Made by a program: the position numbers and the translations under genes
In this document: piece after piece, positions 5,902 through 12,004 of the stretch
How the letters are laid out: each line of letters starts with the position of its first letter
Position numbering within the stretch: position 1 is the first letter of the stretch
Notes under the pieces: model-generated
Databases searched by the model: none
Told to the model about the DNA's origin: nothing
Seen by the model: the letters and a program-made list of their open reading frames with translations, nothing else
From: Phenylobacterium sp. SCN 69-14
GTDB lineage: Bacteria; Pseudomonadota; Alphaproteobacteria; Caulobacterales; Caulobacteraceae
NCBI GenBank assembly: GCA_001724985.1
Contig: MEEW01000004.1
Span: 1 to 36,230, forward strand
Direction of reading: 5' to 3'
Length of the DNA stretch: 36,230 nt

Positions 5902-7407
5902 ATGTCCGAGTTCTTCCGATCGGGCCTCGCCGCGGCGCAGGCGCGCCAGCCGGCCGAAGCCCTGGCCTGGTTCGAACGCGCGGTCGCGGCCGATCCGGCC
6001 GACACCCAGGCCCGCGCCTGGCTCGGCCAGTCCCTCTGCGCCGTCGGCCGCCGCCTGGAAGGCGTCGAGGCCCTGCGGCGCGCGGGCGGCGACCTTCTCG
6101 ACCGCGGCGACCTCGACAAGGTCTGCACGGTCATCGGCCAGTTGCACGGCTGGGGCGATTTCCCCGGCGCCCTCGTTCTGGCGCGCTCGGCGGCGGCTAA
6201 GGCCCCGGAGAACCTTCAGGTCCAGCATCTGCTCGCCATCACCTGCGGCCAGCTCAACCTCACGGACGAAGCCTTGGCCGCCGCCGAGGCGGCCGACGCC
6301 CTGGCGCCCGGCAACGTCATGCTGCAGGTCTTCCGCGGCGCCCTGGAGGCCGACGCCCGGCGCTTCGAGGCCGCCCGGCCTCGCCTGGAACAGGTCCTGG
6401 CCGCCAGTCCCGGCCCCCGCGAAGCCCACCGGGCGCACAAGGAGTTGGCGCGGGTCCTCGACGCCCTGGGAGACTATGCGGGCGCCTTTGCGCATCTCGA
6501 CGCCGCCGCGCCGCTGGCCCAGGGTCTGCCCGAATTCCAGAGGCACGATCCGCGGTTCATTCCGGCCATGGTCTCGGCCAACCGGCAAGGGTTCACGCCC
6601 CAGCTCATGGGCCGCTGGCGCGCCCACGCCTTCGACGACCCCGCGCCGGTCTTCCTGCTCGGCTTCTTCCGCTCGGGCACGACCCTGGCTCAGCAGGTGC
6701 TGGACGTGCATCCGGACGTCTTCGTCTCCGACGAGGCGGGCCTGCTGGGGGAGGTCACGCGCGAGTTGCACGCCATGGTCCCCGGCATGGGCAATATTCA
6801 CAGCAAGCTGGACCGCCTGGACGCCGCCGGCGTGGCCGAGCTTCGCCGCGCCTACTGGCGCGCCGCCCAGGGCCGCTACGGCGAGGCGCTGCAGGGGCGC
6901 ATCCTGGTCGACAAGTTCACCCTCAGCACCGTGGACCTCGGCCTCATCAACACCATCTTCCCCGATGGGAAGGTGATCTTCGCCCAGCGCGATCCGCGCG
7001 ACGTCTGCGTCAGTTGCTACATGCAGCTCATGCCGCCGACCCCCGCCACCCGGCACCTTCAGGACTGGGAAGGCGCGGCCCAGTTCTACGCCCTGGTCAT
7101 GGACTGGTGGCTGTTCATACGGCCGCGGCTGACGCTTCCGGTCTTCGAGCTGCGCTATGAAGCGGCGGTCGGCGATTTCGAGGGGACGTTCCAAGCGGCT
7201 TTCGAATTCCTCGGGCTGGATCGGCCCGAGGGCGCCGAGACCTTCTACCGGAATGCGCGCGGCCGCTATGTCGCCAGCCCCAGCCGCAACCAGGTCTCCC
7301 AGCCGATCTATGGCTCTTCGGTGGCCAGATGGCGGCGCTACGAGGCGCCGGTCGCGCGCATCGCCGACCGCCTCGCCCCCTTCGTCCAGGCCTTCGGCTA
7401 CGCCTGA
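5902..7407 (+). CDS. TPR-repeat sulfotransferase
   Basis: The 501-aa protein has tetratricopeptide-like helices over residues 1-210 (for example SGLAAAQARQPAEALAWFERA) followed by a Sulfotransfer_3-type domain. The 5'-phosphosulfate loop is FLLGFFRSGTTLAQ (about 251-264) and the 3'-phosphate motif is VIFAQRDPRDVCVSC (about 358-372), so PAPS binding is well supported. The TPR-sulfotransferase architecture is common in alphaproteobacteria and resembles tyrosylprotein-type enzymes; the acceptor is unknown. AGGGAGA precedes the ATG. It shares a divergent promoter region with the Phd-PAS gene. A secreted PEPxxWA-CTERM protein follows on the same strand after 294 bp; whether it is a substrate is speculation. 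Confidence 0.88.
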   Translation: MSEFFRSGLAAAQARQPAEALAWFERAVAADPADTQARAWLGQSLCAVGRRLEGVEALRRAGGDLLDRGDLDKVCTVIGQLHGWGDFPGALVLARSAAAKAPENLQVQHLLAITCGQLNLTDEALAAAEAADALAPGNVMLQVFRGALEADARRFEAARPRLEQVLAASPGPREAHRAHKELARVLDALGDYAGAFAHLDAAAPLAQGLPEFQRHDPRFIPAMVSANRQGFTPQLMGRWRAHAFDDPAPVFLLGFFRSGTTLAQQVLDVHPDVFVSDEAGLLGEVTRELHAMVPGMGNIHSKLDRLDAAGVAELRRAYWRAAQGRYGEALQGRILVDKFTLSTVDLGLINTIFPDGKVIFAQRDPRDVCVSCYMQLMPPTPATRHLQDWEGAAQFYALVMDWWLFIRPRLTLPVFELRYEAAVGDFEGTFQAAFEFLGLDRPEGAETFYRNARGRYVASPSRNQVSQPIYGSSVARWRRYEAPVARIADRLAPFVQAFGYA

Positions 7408-7416
7408 CGCCTTATC

Positions 7417-7449
7417 TGGTGGGGGGCGGATGCGCCGGACACCACTTTT
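7417..7449 (+). terminator. Putative terminator of the sulfotransferase gene
   Basis: TGGTG (7417-7421) pairs with CACCA (7440-7444), with an inner GGCG/CGCC stem, followed by CTTTT. The stem has an internal loop and the U-tract is short. Confidence 0.5.
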
Positions 7450-7701
7450 GGGGCCGGGCTTCTTATGCTTCAGGCTTCGCGCGCGGGTGAGAAAACATCC
7501 GAACACGGACAGTCCGCCGCGAAGTTACTACTGAAATGATATTTCATAACAGCGTTCCAACCTGTCGATATCTCGCAGGATACTACGCCTAATAGGCGAG
7601 TATGGTTGACTCTTCCTTAAATGGGGCGTTCGTTCGCCGTATTCCTGCCATGGTCGAGGATAGCGATCAGGGTAGGTTGCTCGGAATCAAAGGTGAACTC
7701 T
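7450..7701. promoter_or_regulatory. AT-rich upstream region with two palindromes
   Basis: The 294-bp gap before the PEP-CTERM gene becomes AT-rich after 7500. It carries TGAAAT-GAT-ATTTCA (7532-7546, perfect 6-bp arms) and CGCCTA-A-TAGGCG (7586-7598), the latter flanked by a further ACT/AGT pair (7582-7601). TTGACT at 7606-7611 is a possible -35 element. The palindromes are candidate operators for the secreted protein. Confidence 0.4.
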
Positions 7702-8502
7702 ATGAACAAGAGCCTGCTTTTCGGCTCAGTCGCGCTGCTGACATTCGCAGCCGCGTCGAGCGCCGGCGCCGTCGGCTTCATTAACGGCGGCTTCGAAGAT
7801 GGTAACGCCAACGGTTGGACGGAGACCGGCGGCTATCGTGGCAGCATCACTAACGCTGGTCTGAAAACCGCAACCTTCGCTGCTGGCGGTGGTCGGTCCT
7901 CGGTTATCAGCTCGAGCTATGTCGACCCGAATCTCGGTTCGAAGCTCGGCTCCACAGTTGCCAATGGCAATTATGCCTATCGGGTCGAAAACACCTACAA
8001 CGGGGGTTATGCGTCGGTCCTGAGCCAACAGGTGAATGGCTACACGGACTCGCAAATCTATTTCGCTTGGAAGGCGGTGCTTGAAGGCGCGCACGGGACC
8101 AACGATGCGGCGACCCTGATCATCACGCTCAAGGATTTGACGAGCGGGAGTACGCTGATCAGCCGCGAATACAATGCGGCGAGCAGCGGCGGCGGAGTGG
8201 ATAGCCGCTTTACGTACGATAATGCGTCGGGCGCCTTTTACACGGCTAATTGGCAGATCGAGCAGCTCAACATCGACGCATCCTTGAGCGGCCATGACTT
8301 CCTGCTCTCGGTGCTTGCGGCCGACTGCCAACCGACCGGCCACTATGGCTATGCCTATATCGACGGCTTCGGCAACGCTCCGCCTCCGGTGAGCGGCGTG
8401 CCGGAACCGGCGACCTGGGCGATGATGATCCTGGGCTTCGGCGCGGCCGGCGCGGCCATGCGCAACAACCGTCGCCGTCAGGCCGCTCTCGCGGTCGCCT
8501 AA
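7702..8502 (+). CDS. PEPxxWA-CTERM sorting domain secreted protein
   Basis: The 266-aa protein starts at ATG 7702 (AAAGGTG 8 nt upstream). The longer ORF start at 7621 would bury the signal peptide. MNKSLLFGSVALLTFAAASSAGA is a Sec signal. The body begins VGFINGGFEDGNANGWTETGG, a beta-rich carbohydrate-binding-like opening, and a Gly/Ser/Asn-rich extracellular region follows. The C-terminus has VPEPATWAMMILGFGAAGAA then RNNRRR: the PEPxxWA motif, a transmembrane helix and a basic tail, the exosortase-dependent sorting signal. The exosortase is not in the window. Third positions are much less GC-biased than in neighbours (many T/A-ending codons), which suggests recent transfer or relaxed codon selection. 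The ligand and role are unknown; such proteins often accompany exopolysaccharide production. Confidence 0.9.
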   Translation: MNKSLLFGSVALLTFAAASSAGAVGFINGGFEDGNANGWTETGGYRGSITNAGLKTATFAAGGGRSSVISSSYVDPNLGSKLGSTVANGNYAYRVENTYNGGYASVLSQQVNGYTDSQIYFAWKAVLEGAHGTNDAATLIITLKDLTSGSTLISREYNAASSGGGVDSRFTYDNASGAFYTANWQIEQLNIDASLSGHDFLLSVLAADCQPTGHYGYAYIDGFGNAPPPVSGVPEPATWAMMILGFGAAGAAMRNNRRRQAALAVA

Positions 8503-8511
8503 ACCCTTGGC

Positions 8512-8540
8512 CCGGTTCGGGTGACGATCACCCGAACCGG
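8512..8540 (+). terminator. Hairpin after the PEP-CTERM gene
   Basis: CCGGTTCGGGTGA (8512-8524) and its exact inverse (8528-8540) form a 13-bp stem around CGA, nine bases after the stop codon. No U-tract follows immediately. Confidence 0.6.
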
Positions 8541-8565
8541 CTGACAGGGTCTTGCTTCAAGAGTT

Positions 8566-8599
8566 CGGCCGCGGCGTTCAGCGTCGCGGCCGTTCTTTT
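8566..8599 (+). terminator. Rho-independent terminator
   Basis: CGGCCGCG (8566-8573) pairs with CGCGGCCG (8585-8592), followed by TTCTTTT. Another perfect 8-bp stem, GCGCCTGC/GCAGGCGC (8600-8622), lies directly behind it. Confidence 0.65.
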
Positions 8600-8648
8600 G
8601 CGCCTGCGTCGCGCGCAGGCGCCTTCGCGACTAATCATCGAGGGAATT

Positions 8649-8722
8649 TGGAGGCCTGACCCGGAATCGAACCGGGGTGCACGGATTTGCAGTCCGCTGC
8701 GTCACCACTCCGCCATCAGGCC
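8649..8722 (-). tRNA. tRNA-Cys (GCA)
   Basis: Read on the minus strand, the 74-nt sequence begins GGCCTGA and ends TCAGGCC-T-CCA, so the acceptor stem is perfect and CCA is encoded. The anticodon arm is GGACTGCAAATCC with anticodon GCA, and the T-arm contains GGTTCGATTCC. It stands alone between the PEP-CTERM gene and the methyltransferase-like gene. I see nothing else in the 164 bp to its right apart from promoter sequence. Confidence 0.95.
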
Positions 8723-8886
8723 GCCGCCGGGTCGAACCGGGGAGGGCGGATCGCTAACAGAACCCATCGCCCGCGGCAATCCTCTCTCATGCGCCGATTG
8801 CCTTCATGTCGGGGCCGGACCTATAAGCGCGCGATCGTTTCGCCGCTTCGGCGGCGCCCGCCCTACGTACTGTCCCTCGAGGAAAC

Positions 8887-9459
8887 ATGGCCGCCGATTT
8901 CGCCGCCGCCCGGCTCAACATGGTCGAGAGCCAGGTGCGCACCAACGACGTGACCGACGTGCGCCTGCACGACGCCATGCGCGCCATCCCGCGCGAGGCG
9001 CTGATTCCCGCCGACAAGGCGTTCCAGGCCTATGCCGACGCCGATGTCGAATATGCGCCGGGCCGCTTCCTGCTGCGCCCGCGCGAGGTCTCCAAGCTGC
9101 TCCAGGCCCTGCGCCCGGTGGAGGGCGAGAAGGCCCTGGCCATCGCCGCGCCCTACGCCGCCGCGGTGTTGGAGGCCCTCGGCCTGGACGTCGCCCGCCT
9201 GGAGGGCGAGGACCTGAAGGCCGTGCCGGGCGCAGGCTACGATCTGGTCGTGGTCGAGGGCGCCGTCACCCGCGCGCCGCAGGCCTGGCTCGATGCGCTG
9301 TCGCCGGACGGCCGGCTGGGCGTGATCGAGCGCGACGGGCCGACCGCCAGGGCGGTGATCTATGTCCGCGCCGAGGACGGCTTTGGCCGCCGCGTGCTGT
9401 TCGACGCCATGGCCCCGGTGCTGCCGGGCTTCGAGCCCGAGCCGGGATTCGCTTTCTAG
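8887..9459 (+). CDS. Protein-L-isoaspartate O-methyltransferase-like, degenerate
   Basis: The 190-aa protein begins ADFAAARLNMVESQVRTNDVTD and continues AMRAIPREALIP, the N-terminal signature of the PCMT family (about residues 5-45). The FLLRPREVSKLLQAL segment follows. However, the SAM-binding motif I (normally VLEIGTGSGY) reads KALAIAAPYAAAVLEALG, so the glycine loop is gone, and the protein is short. It may have lost methyltransferase activity. A PCMT-like gene directly upstream of a tolC-type gene is a recurrent alphaproteobacterial arrangement. GAGGAAA lies just before the ATG. The 181-bp gap to tolC makes a separate tolC promoter likely. Confidence 0.8.
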   Translation: MAADFAAARLNMVESQVRTNDVTDVRLHDAMRAIPREALIPADKAFQAYADADVEYAPGRFLLRPREVSKLLQALRPVEGEKALAIAAPYAAAVLEALGLDVARLEGEDLKAVPGAGYDLVVVEGAVTRAPQAWLDALSPDGRLGVIERDGPTARAVIYVRAEDGFGRRVLFDAMAPVLPGFEPEPGFAF

Positions 9460-9640
9460 GCGAGACCTCCGACGCCGGCGACAGTACAGTCCTCAGGTCG
9501 CCAAAGGCCCGTCCCGAACGGCGCAGATGAAACACCGGCGAAACCTTCGGGTGAAAAAAGCTTAAGGTCGCGCCCTCTAGTCCCGCGTCAATTAGCCGGT
9601 CATATAGGGCCGGGTTCTCTTCGCCGTTTCGAGGATAAGC

Positions 9641-11128
9641 ATGTTCAACAGTCGTCGCGGAGGTTTGTTGGCCGCGGTCTACGGCGCAGGCCTTGCGCTC
9701 GGGCTGGCGGCTTCGGCCTCGGCTGAAACCCTCGCCGACGCCATTGCGCTGGCCTACGATTCCAACCCGACGCTGCAGGCCCAGCGCGCGACTCAGCGCG
9801 CCCTCGACGAGAACTGGGTCCAGGCCAGGGCCGGCTATCGCCCGACCCTCACCGCCCAGGGGCGCCTGGCCTATGACAAGACCAATACGCCCGGCGGGGT
9901 TCGCGTCCTGGGCGTTCTGCAGCCCAACCTGCAGAACGAGACGGAGAACAATGCGCTCAGCGCCACCCTGCAACTGACCCAGCCGATCTACACCGGCGGG
10001 CGGGTGGCCTCGGCCGTCTCGGCCGCGGAGGCCGACATCCTGGCCGGGCGCGAGGGCCTGCGCCGCACCGAGGCGAGTGTGATGCAGGCGGTGGTCCAGG
10101 CCTATGGCGACGTGCGCCGCGACCAGGAGGGCCTGCGCATCCGCGAGGAGAACGTCCGCGTCCTCCAGCGCCAGCTCGACGAATCGAACGCCCGCTTCGA
10201 CGTGGGCGAGATCACCCGCACCGACGTCGCCCAGTCCCAGGCGCGCCTGGCCGCCGCCCAGGCCCAGTTGACCCAGGCCCAGGCCCAGCTCGCCGCCAGC
10301 CGCGCCAGCTACGCCGCCGTGGTCGGCCAGAACCCCGGCGACCTGGCGCCCGAGCCGGACCTCGGCGCCCTGCTGCCGGCCGACGTCGCCCAGGCCTACG
10401 AGGCCGCCGAGATCGACAATCCCCAGATCCGCCAGTCCGAATACGCCCAGCAGGGCAGCCGCGCCCGCCTGGCCGCCGCCCGCGCCGAGCGCATGCCCAC
10501 CCTGGGCGTCAGCGGCACGGTGACCAACAGCGGCCCGGCCGACCCTTATGAGCGCGACATGTTCGGCCGCGGCGTCACCGCCGGCGCCACCCTGACGGTG
10601 CCGCTGTTCACCGGCGGCCTGACCTCCTCGCGGGTGCGCGCCGCCCAGGAGCGCCACAACGCCGACCGCATCGGCGTGGAAGCCTCCCGCCGCGCGGTGA
10701 TGCAGAGCCTGACCCAGGCGTGGAACCAGCACATGGCCAGCAAGGCCAACATCACCTCCACCGAGGAGCAGGTGAGGGCCGCGCGAATCGCCGCCGAAGG
10801 CACCCGCCAGGAGCAGCAGGTCGGCCTGCGCACCACTCTCGACGTGCTGAACGCCGAGCAGGAACTGCGGCAGGCGGAATTGTCGCAGGTCAGCGCCCAG
10901 CGCGACGAGTTCGTGGCCGCGGCCCTGGTGCTGGCCCAGATGGGCCGCCTGGAAGGCCCGATGCTGAACCCCGGCGTCACCCGCTACGACCCGACCACCA
11001 ACTTCCGGAAGAACCGCATCACCTGGGGCTGGGTGCCCTGGGAGGAGCCGATCGCCGTGGTCGACGGCGCCTTTGCGCCCAAGGCGGTCGAAAAGCCGAT
11101 CAAGGGCCCGCCGGCGGACTCGAACTAG
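9641..11128 (+). CDS. tolC: TolC-family outer membrane efflux/secretion channel (RsaF-like)
   Basis: The 495-aa protein has a signal peptide ending ASASA and then ETLADAIALAYDSNPTLQAQ, the opening helix of TolC proteins. Two structural repeats are visible, each with the long Ala/Gln-rich helices of the periplasmic tunnel (residues about 150-230, AQSQARLAAAQAQLTQAQAQ; about 320-420, GLRTTLDVLNAEQEL). The TQPIYTGGRV and TVPLFTGG segments are the conserved strand motifs of the beta-barrel. It forms the outer-membrane duct for type I secretion or RND efflux. In Caulobacter the homologue at this position (beside popZ and valS) is RsaF, an S-layer export channel; no ABC exporter is present here, so its partner is elsewhere. 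Confidence 0.93.
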   Translation: MFNSRRGGLLAAVYGAGLALGLAASASAETLADAIALAYDSNPTLQAQRATQRALDENWVQARAGYRPTLTAQGRLAYDKTNTPGGVRVLGVLQPNLQNETENNALSATLQLTQPIYTGGRVASAVSAAEADILAGREGLRRTEASVMQAVVQAYGDVRRDQEGLRIREENVRVLQRQLDESNARFDVGEITRTDVAQSQARLAAAQAQLTQAQAQLAASRASYAAVVGQNPGDLAPEPDLGALLPADVAQAYEAAEIDNPQIRQSEYAQQGSRARLAAARAERMPTLGVSGTVTNSGPADPYERDMFGRGVTAGATLTVPLFTGGLTSSRVRAAQERHNADRIGVEASRRAVMQSLTQAWNQHMASKANITSTEEQVRAARIAAEGTRQEQQVGLRTTLDVLNAEQELRQAELSQVSAQRDEFVAAALVLAQMGRLEGPMLNPGVTRYDPTTNFRKNRITWGWVPWEEPIAVVDGAFAPKAVEKPIKGPPADSN

Positions 11129-11142
11129 GGTCAGGTTTCCGG

Positions 11143-11173
11143 GCGCCGTTTCGCCTCATGGGCGAATAGGCGC
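11143..11173 (+). terminator. Hairpin after tolC
   Basis: GCGCC..TTCGCC pairs with GGCGAA..GGCGC with a 2-nt internal mismatch and a TCATG loop, starting 15 nt after the tolC stop. There is no clear U-tract. Confidence 0.45.
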
Positions 11174-11262
11174 TTGCACCGACGGCGGACTTTGCAGGAT
11201 CATCCCCTCGCGCCGGTTCCGGCGTGACGGATTCTCTCTACGCACCAGCGGCGACTCTCCAC

Positions 11263-11799
11263 ATGTCCGAACAGACTTCGCAAGAACCGACCATGGAGGA
11301 GATCCTGGCCTCCATCCGGCGGATCATCTCGGAAGATGACGCGCCGGCGGATGGCGCCGCGCCCGAAGCCGAGCCCGAGGCGGAGCCCGCCCAGGCGGCC
11401 GCCCCGGCCTTCGAACCCGAGCCTGAGCCCGAGGCGGAGGACGACGACGGCGCCCTGGAGCTGACCGAGCGGGTCGAGACCCTCGGCGATCTCGACGTCT
11501 ATACGCCCACCGTCAACGAGGAGCCCGAACCGGCCTATGCGCCGCCGCCGCCGCCGGCCGCGCCCGTCGAGGTGGGCGAGGGGCTGGTCGGCGCGGTCGC
11601 CGCCAACGCCGCGGCCACGGCCTTCGGTCAGTTGTCGGCGGCGATCCAGATGCCGGCCGACGGCCGCACGCTCGAGGACGTGGTCCGCGAACTGCTGCGC
11701 CCGCTGCTCAAGCAGTGGCTCGACGACAATCTGCCCCCCATCGTCCAGGCCACCGTCGACAAGGAAGTCGAACGCATCGCCCGCGGCCGAGTACGCTGA
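11263..11799 (+). CDS. popZ: Polar organising protein PopZ (DUF2497)
   Basis: The 178-aa protein starts at ATG 11263 (MSEQTSQEPTMEEIL), which matches Caulobacter PopZ better than the TTG/GTG-type upstream start in the track. The three regions of PopZ are clear: the N-terminal partner-binding helix (EPTMEEILASIRRIISEDDA, residues 8-27), a long acidic/proline-rich disordered linker (repeated EAEPE, PEPEPE, PPPPPAAP) and C-terminal oligomerisation helices (GRTLEDVVRELLRPLLKQWL and LPPIVQATVDKEVERI). PopZ forms a polar condensate that anchors the ParB/parS centromere and recruits cell-cycle kinases. Its length is nearly identical to the C. crescentus protein, and the order tolC-popZ-valS is as I recall it in Caulobacter. 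Confidence 0.93.
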   Translation: MSEQTSQEPTMEEILASIRRIISEDDAPADGAAPEAEPEAEPAQAAAPAFEPEPEPEAEDDDGALELTERVETLGDLDVYTPTVNEEPEPAYAPPPPPAAPVEVGEGLVGAVAANAAATAFGQLSAAIQMPADGRTLEDVVRELLRPLLKQWLDDNLPPIVQATVDKEVERIARGRVR

Positions 11800-11814
11800 T
11801 CGCGTAAGAAGGCG

Positions 11815-11947
11815 GTCATCCCGGTTTGCGAAGCAAGACCGGGACCCATGGACACCGGTGGGGCAAGATGGGGTTCGAGCCGCGCCCCGTCTCCACGATC
11901 AGGCGACAATGGATCCCGGTCTTCGGCTTCGCCGAAACCGGGACGAC
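11815..11947. repeat. 133-bp dispersed intergenic repeat, copy 1
   Basis: The element runs from GTCATCCCGG to CCGGGACGAC, imperfect inverted ends. The first hairpin is TCCCGGTTTGC-GAA-GCAAgACCGGGA (one bulge). The second is TCCCGGT-c-TTCGGC-TTC-GCCGAA-ACCGGGA. It fills the popZ-valS gap. Copy 2 at 26704-26836 has the same length, the same first hairpin and a compensated second hairpin. No ORF is inside. It has the size and shape of a REP/MITE-like palindromic element. Confidence 0.8.
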
Positions 11948-12004
11948 ACGAGTCCGGGTCATCGCGCTTCCACGCGCGGGGCCGAAACGCTATGCAGCCC
12001 CGAC

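Noticed and set aside
4741-7506. 921-aa minus-strand ORF
   Set aside because: Only the C-terminal part (from 5649) is the Phd-PAS gene; the rest is antisense to the sulfotransferase and has no recognisable protein features.
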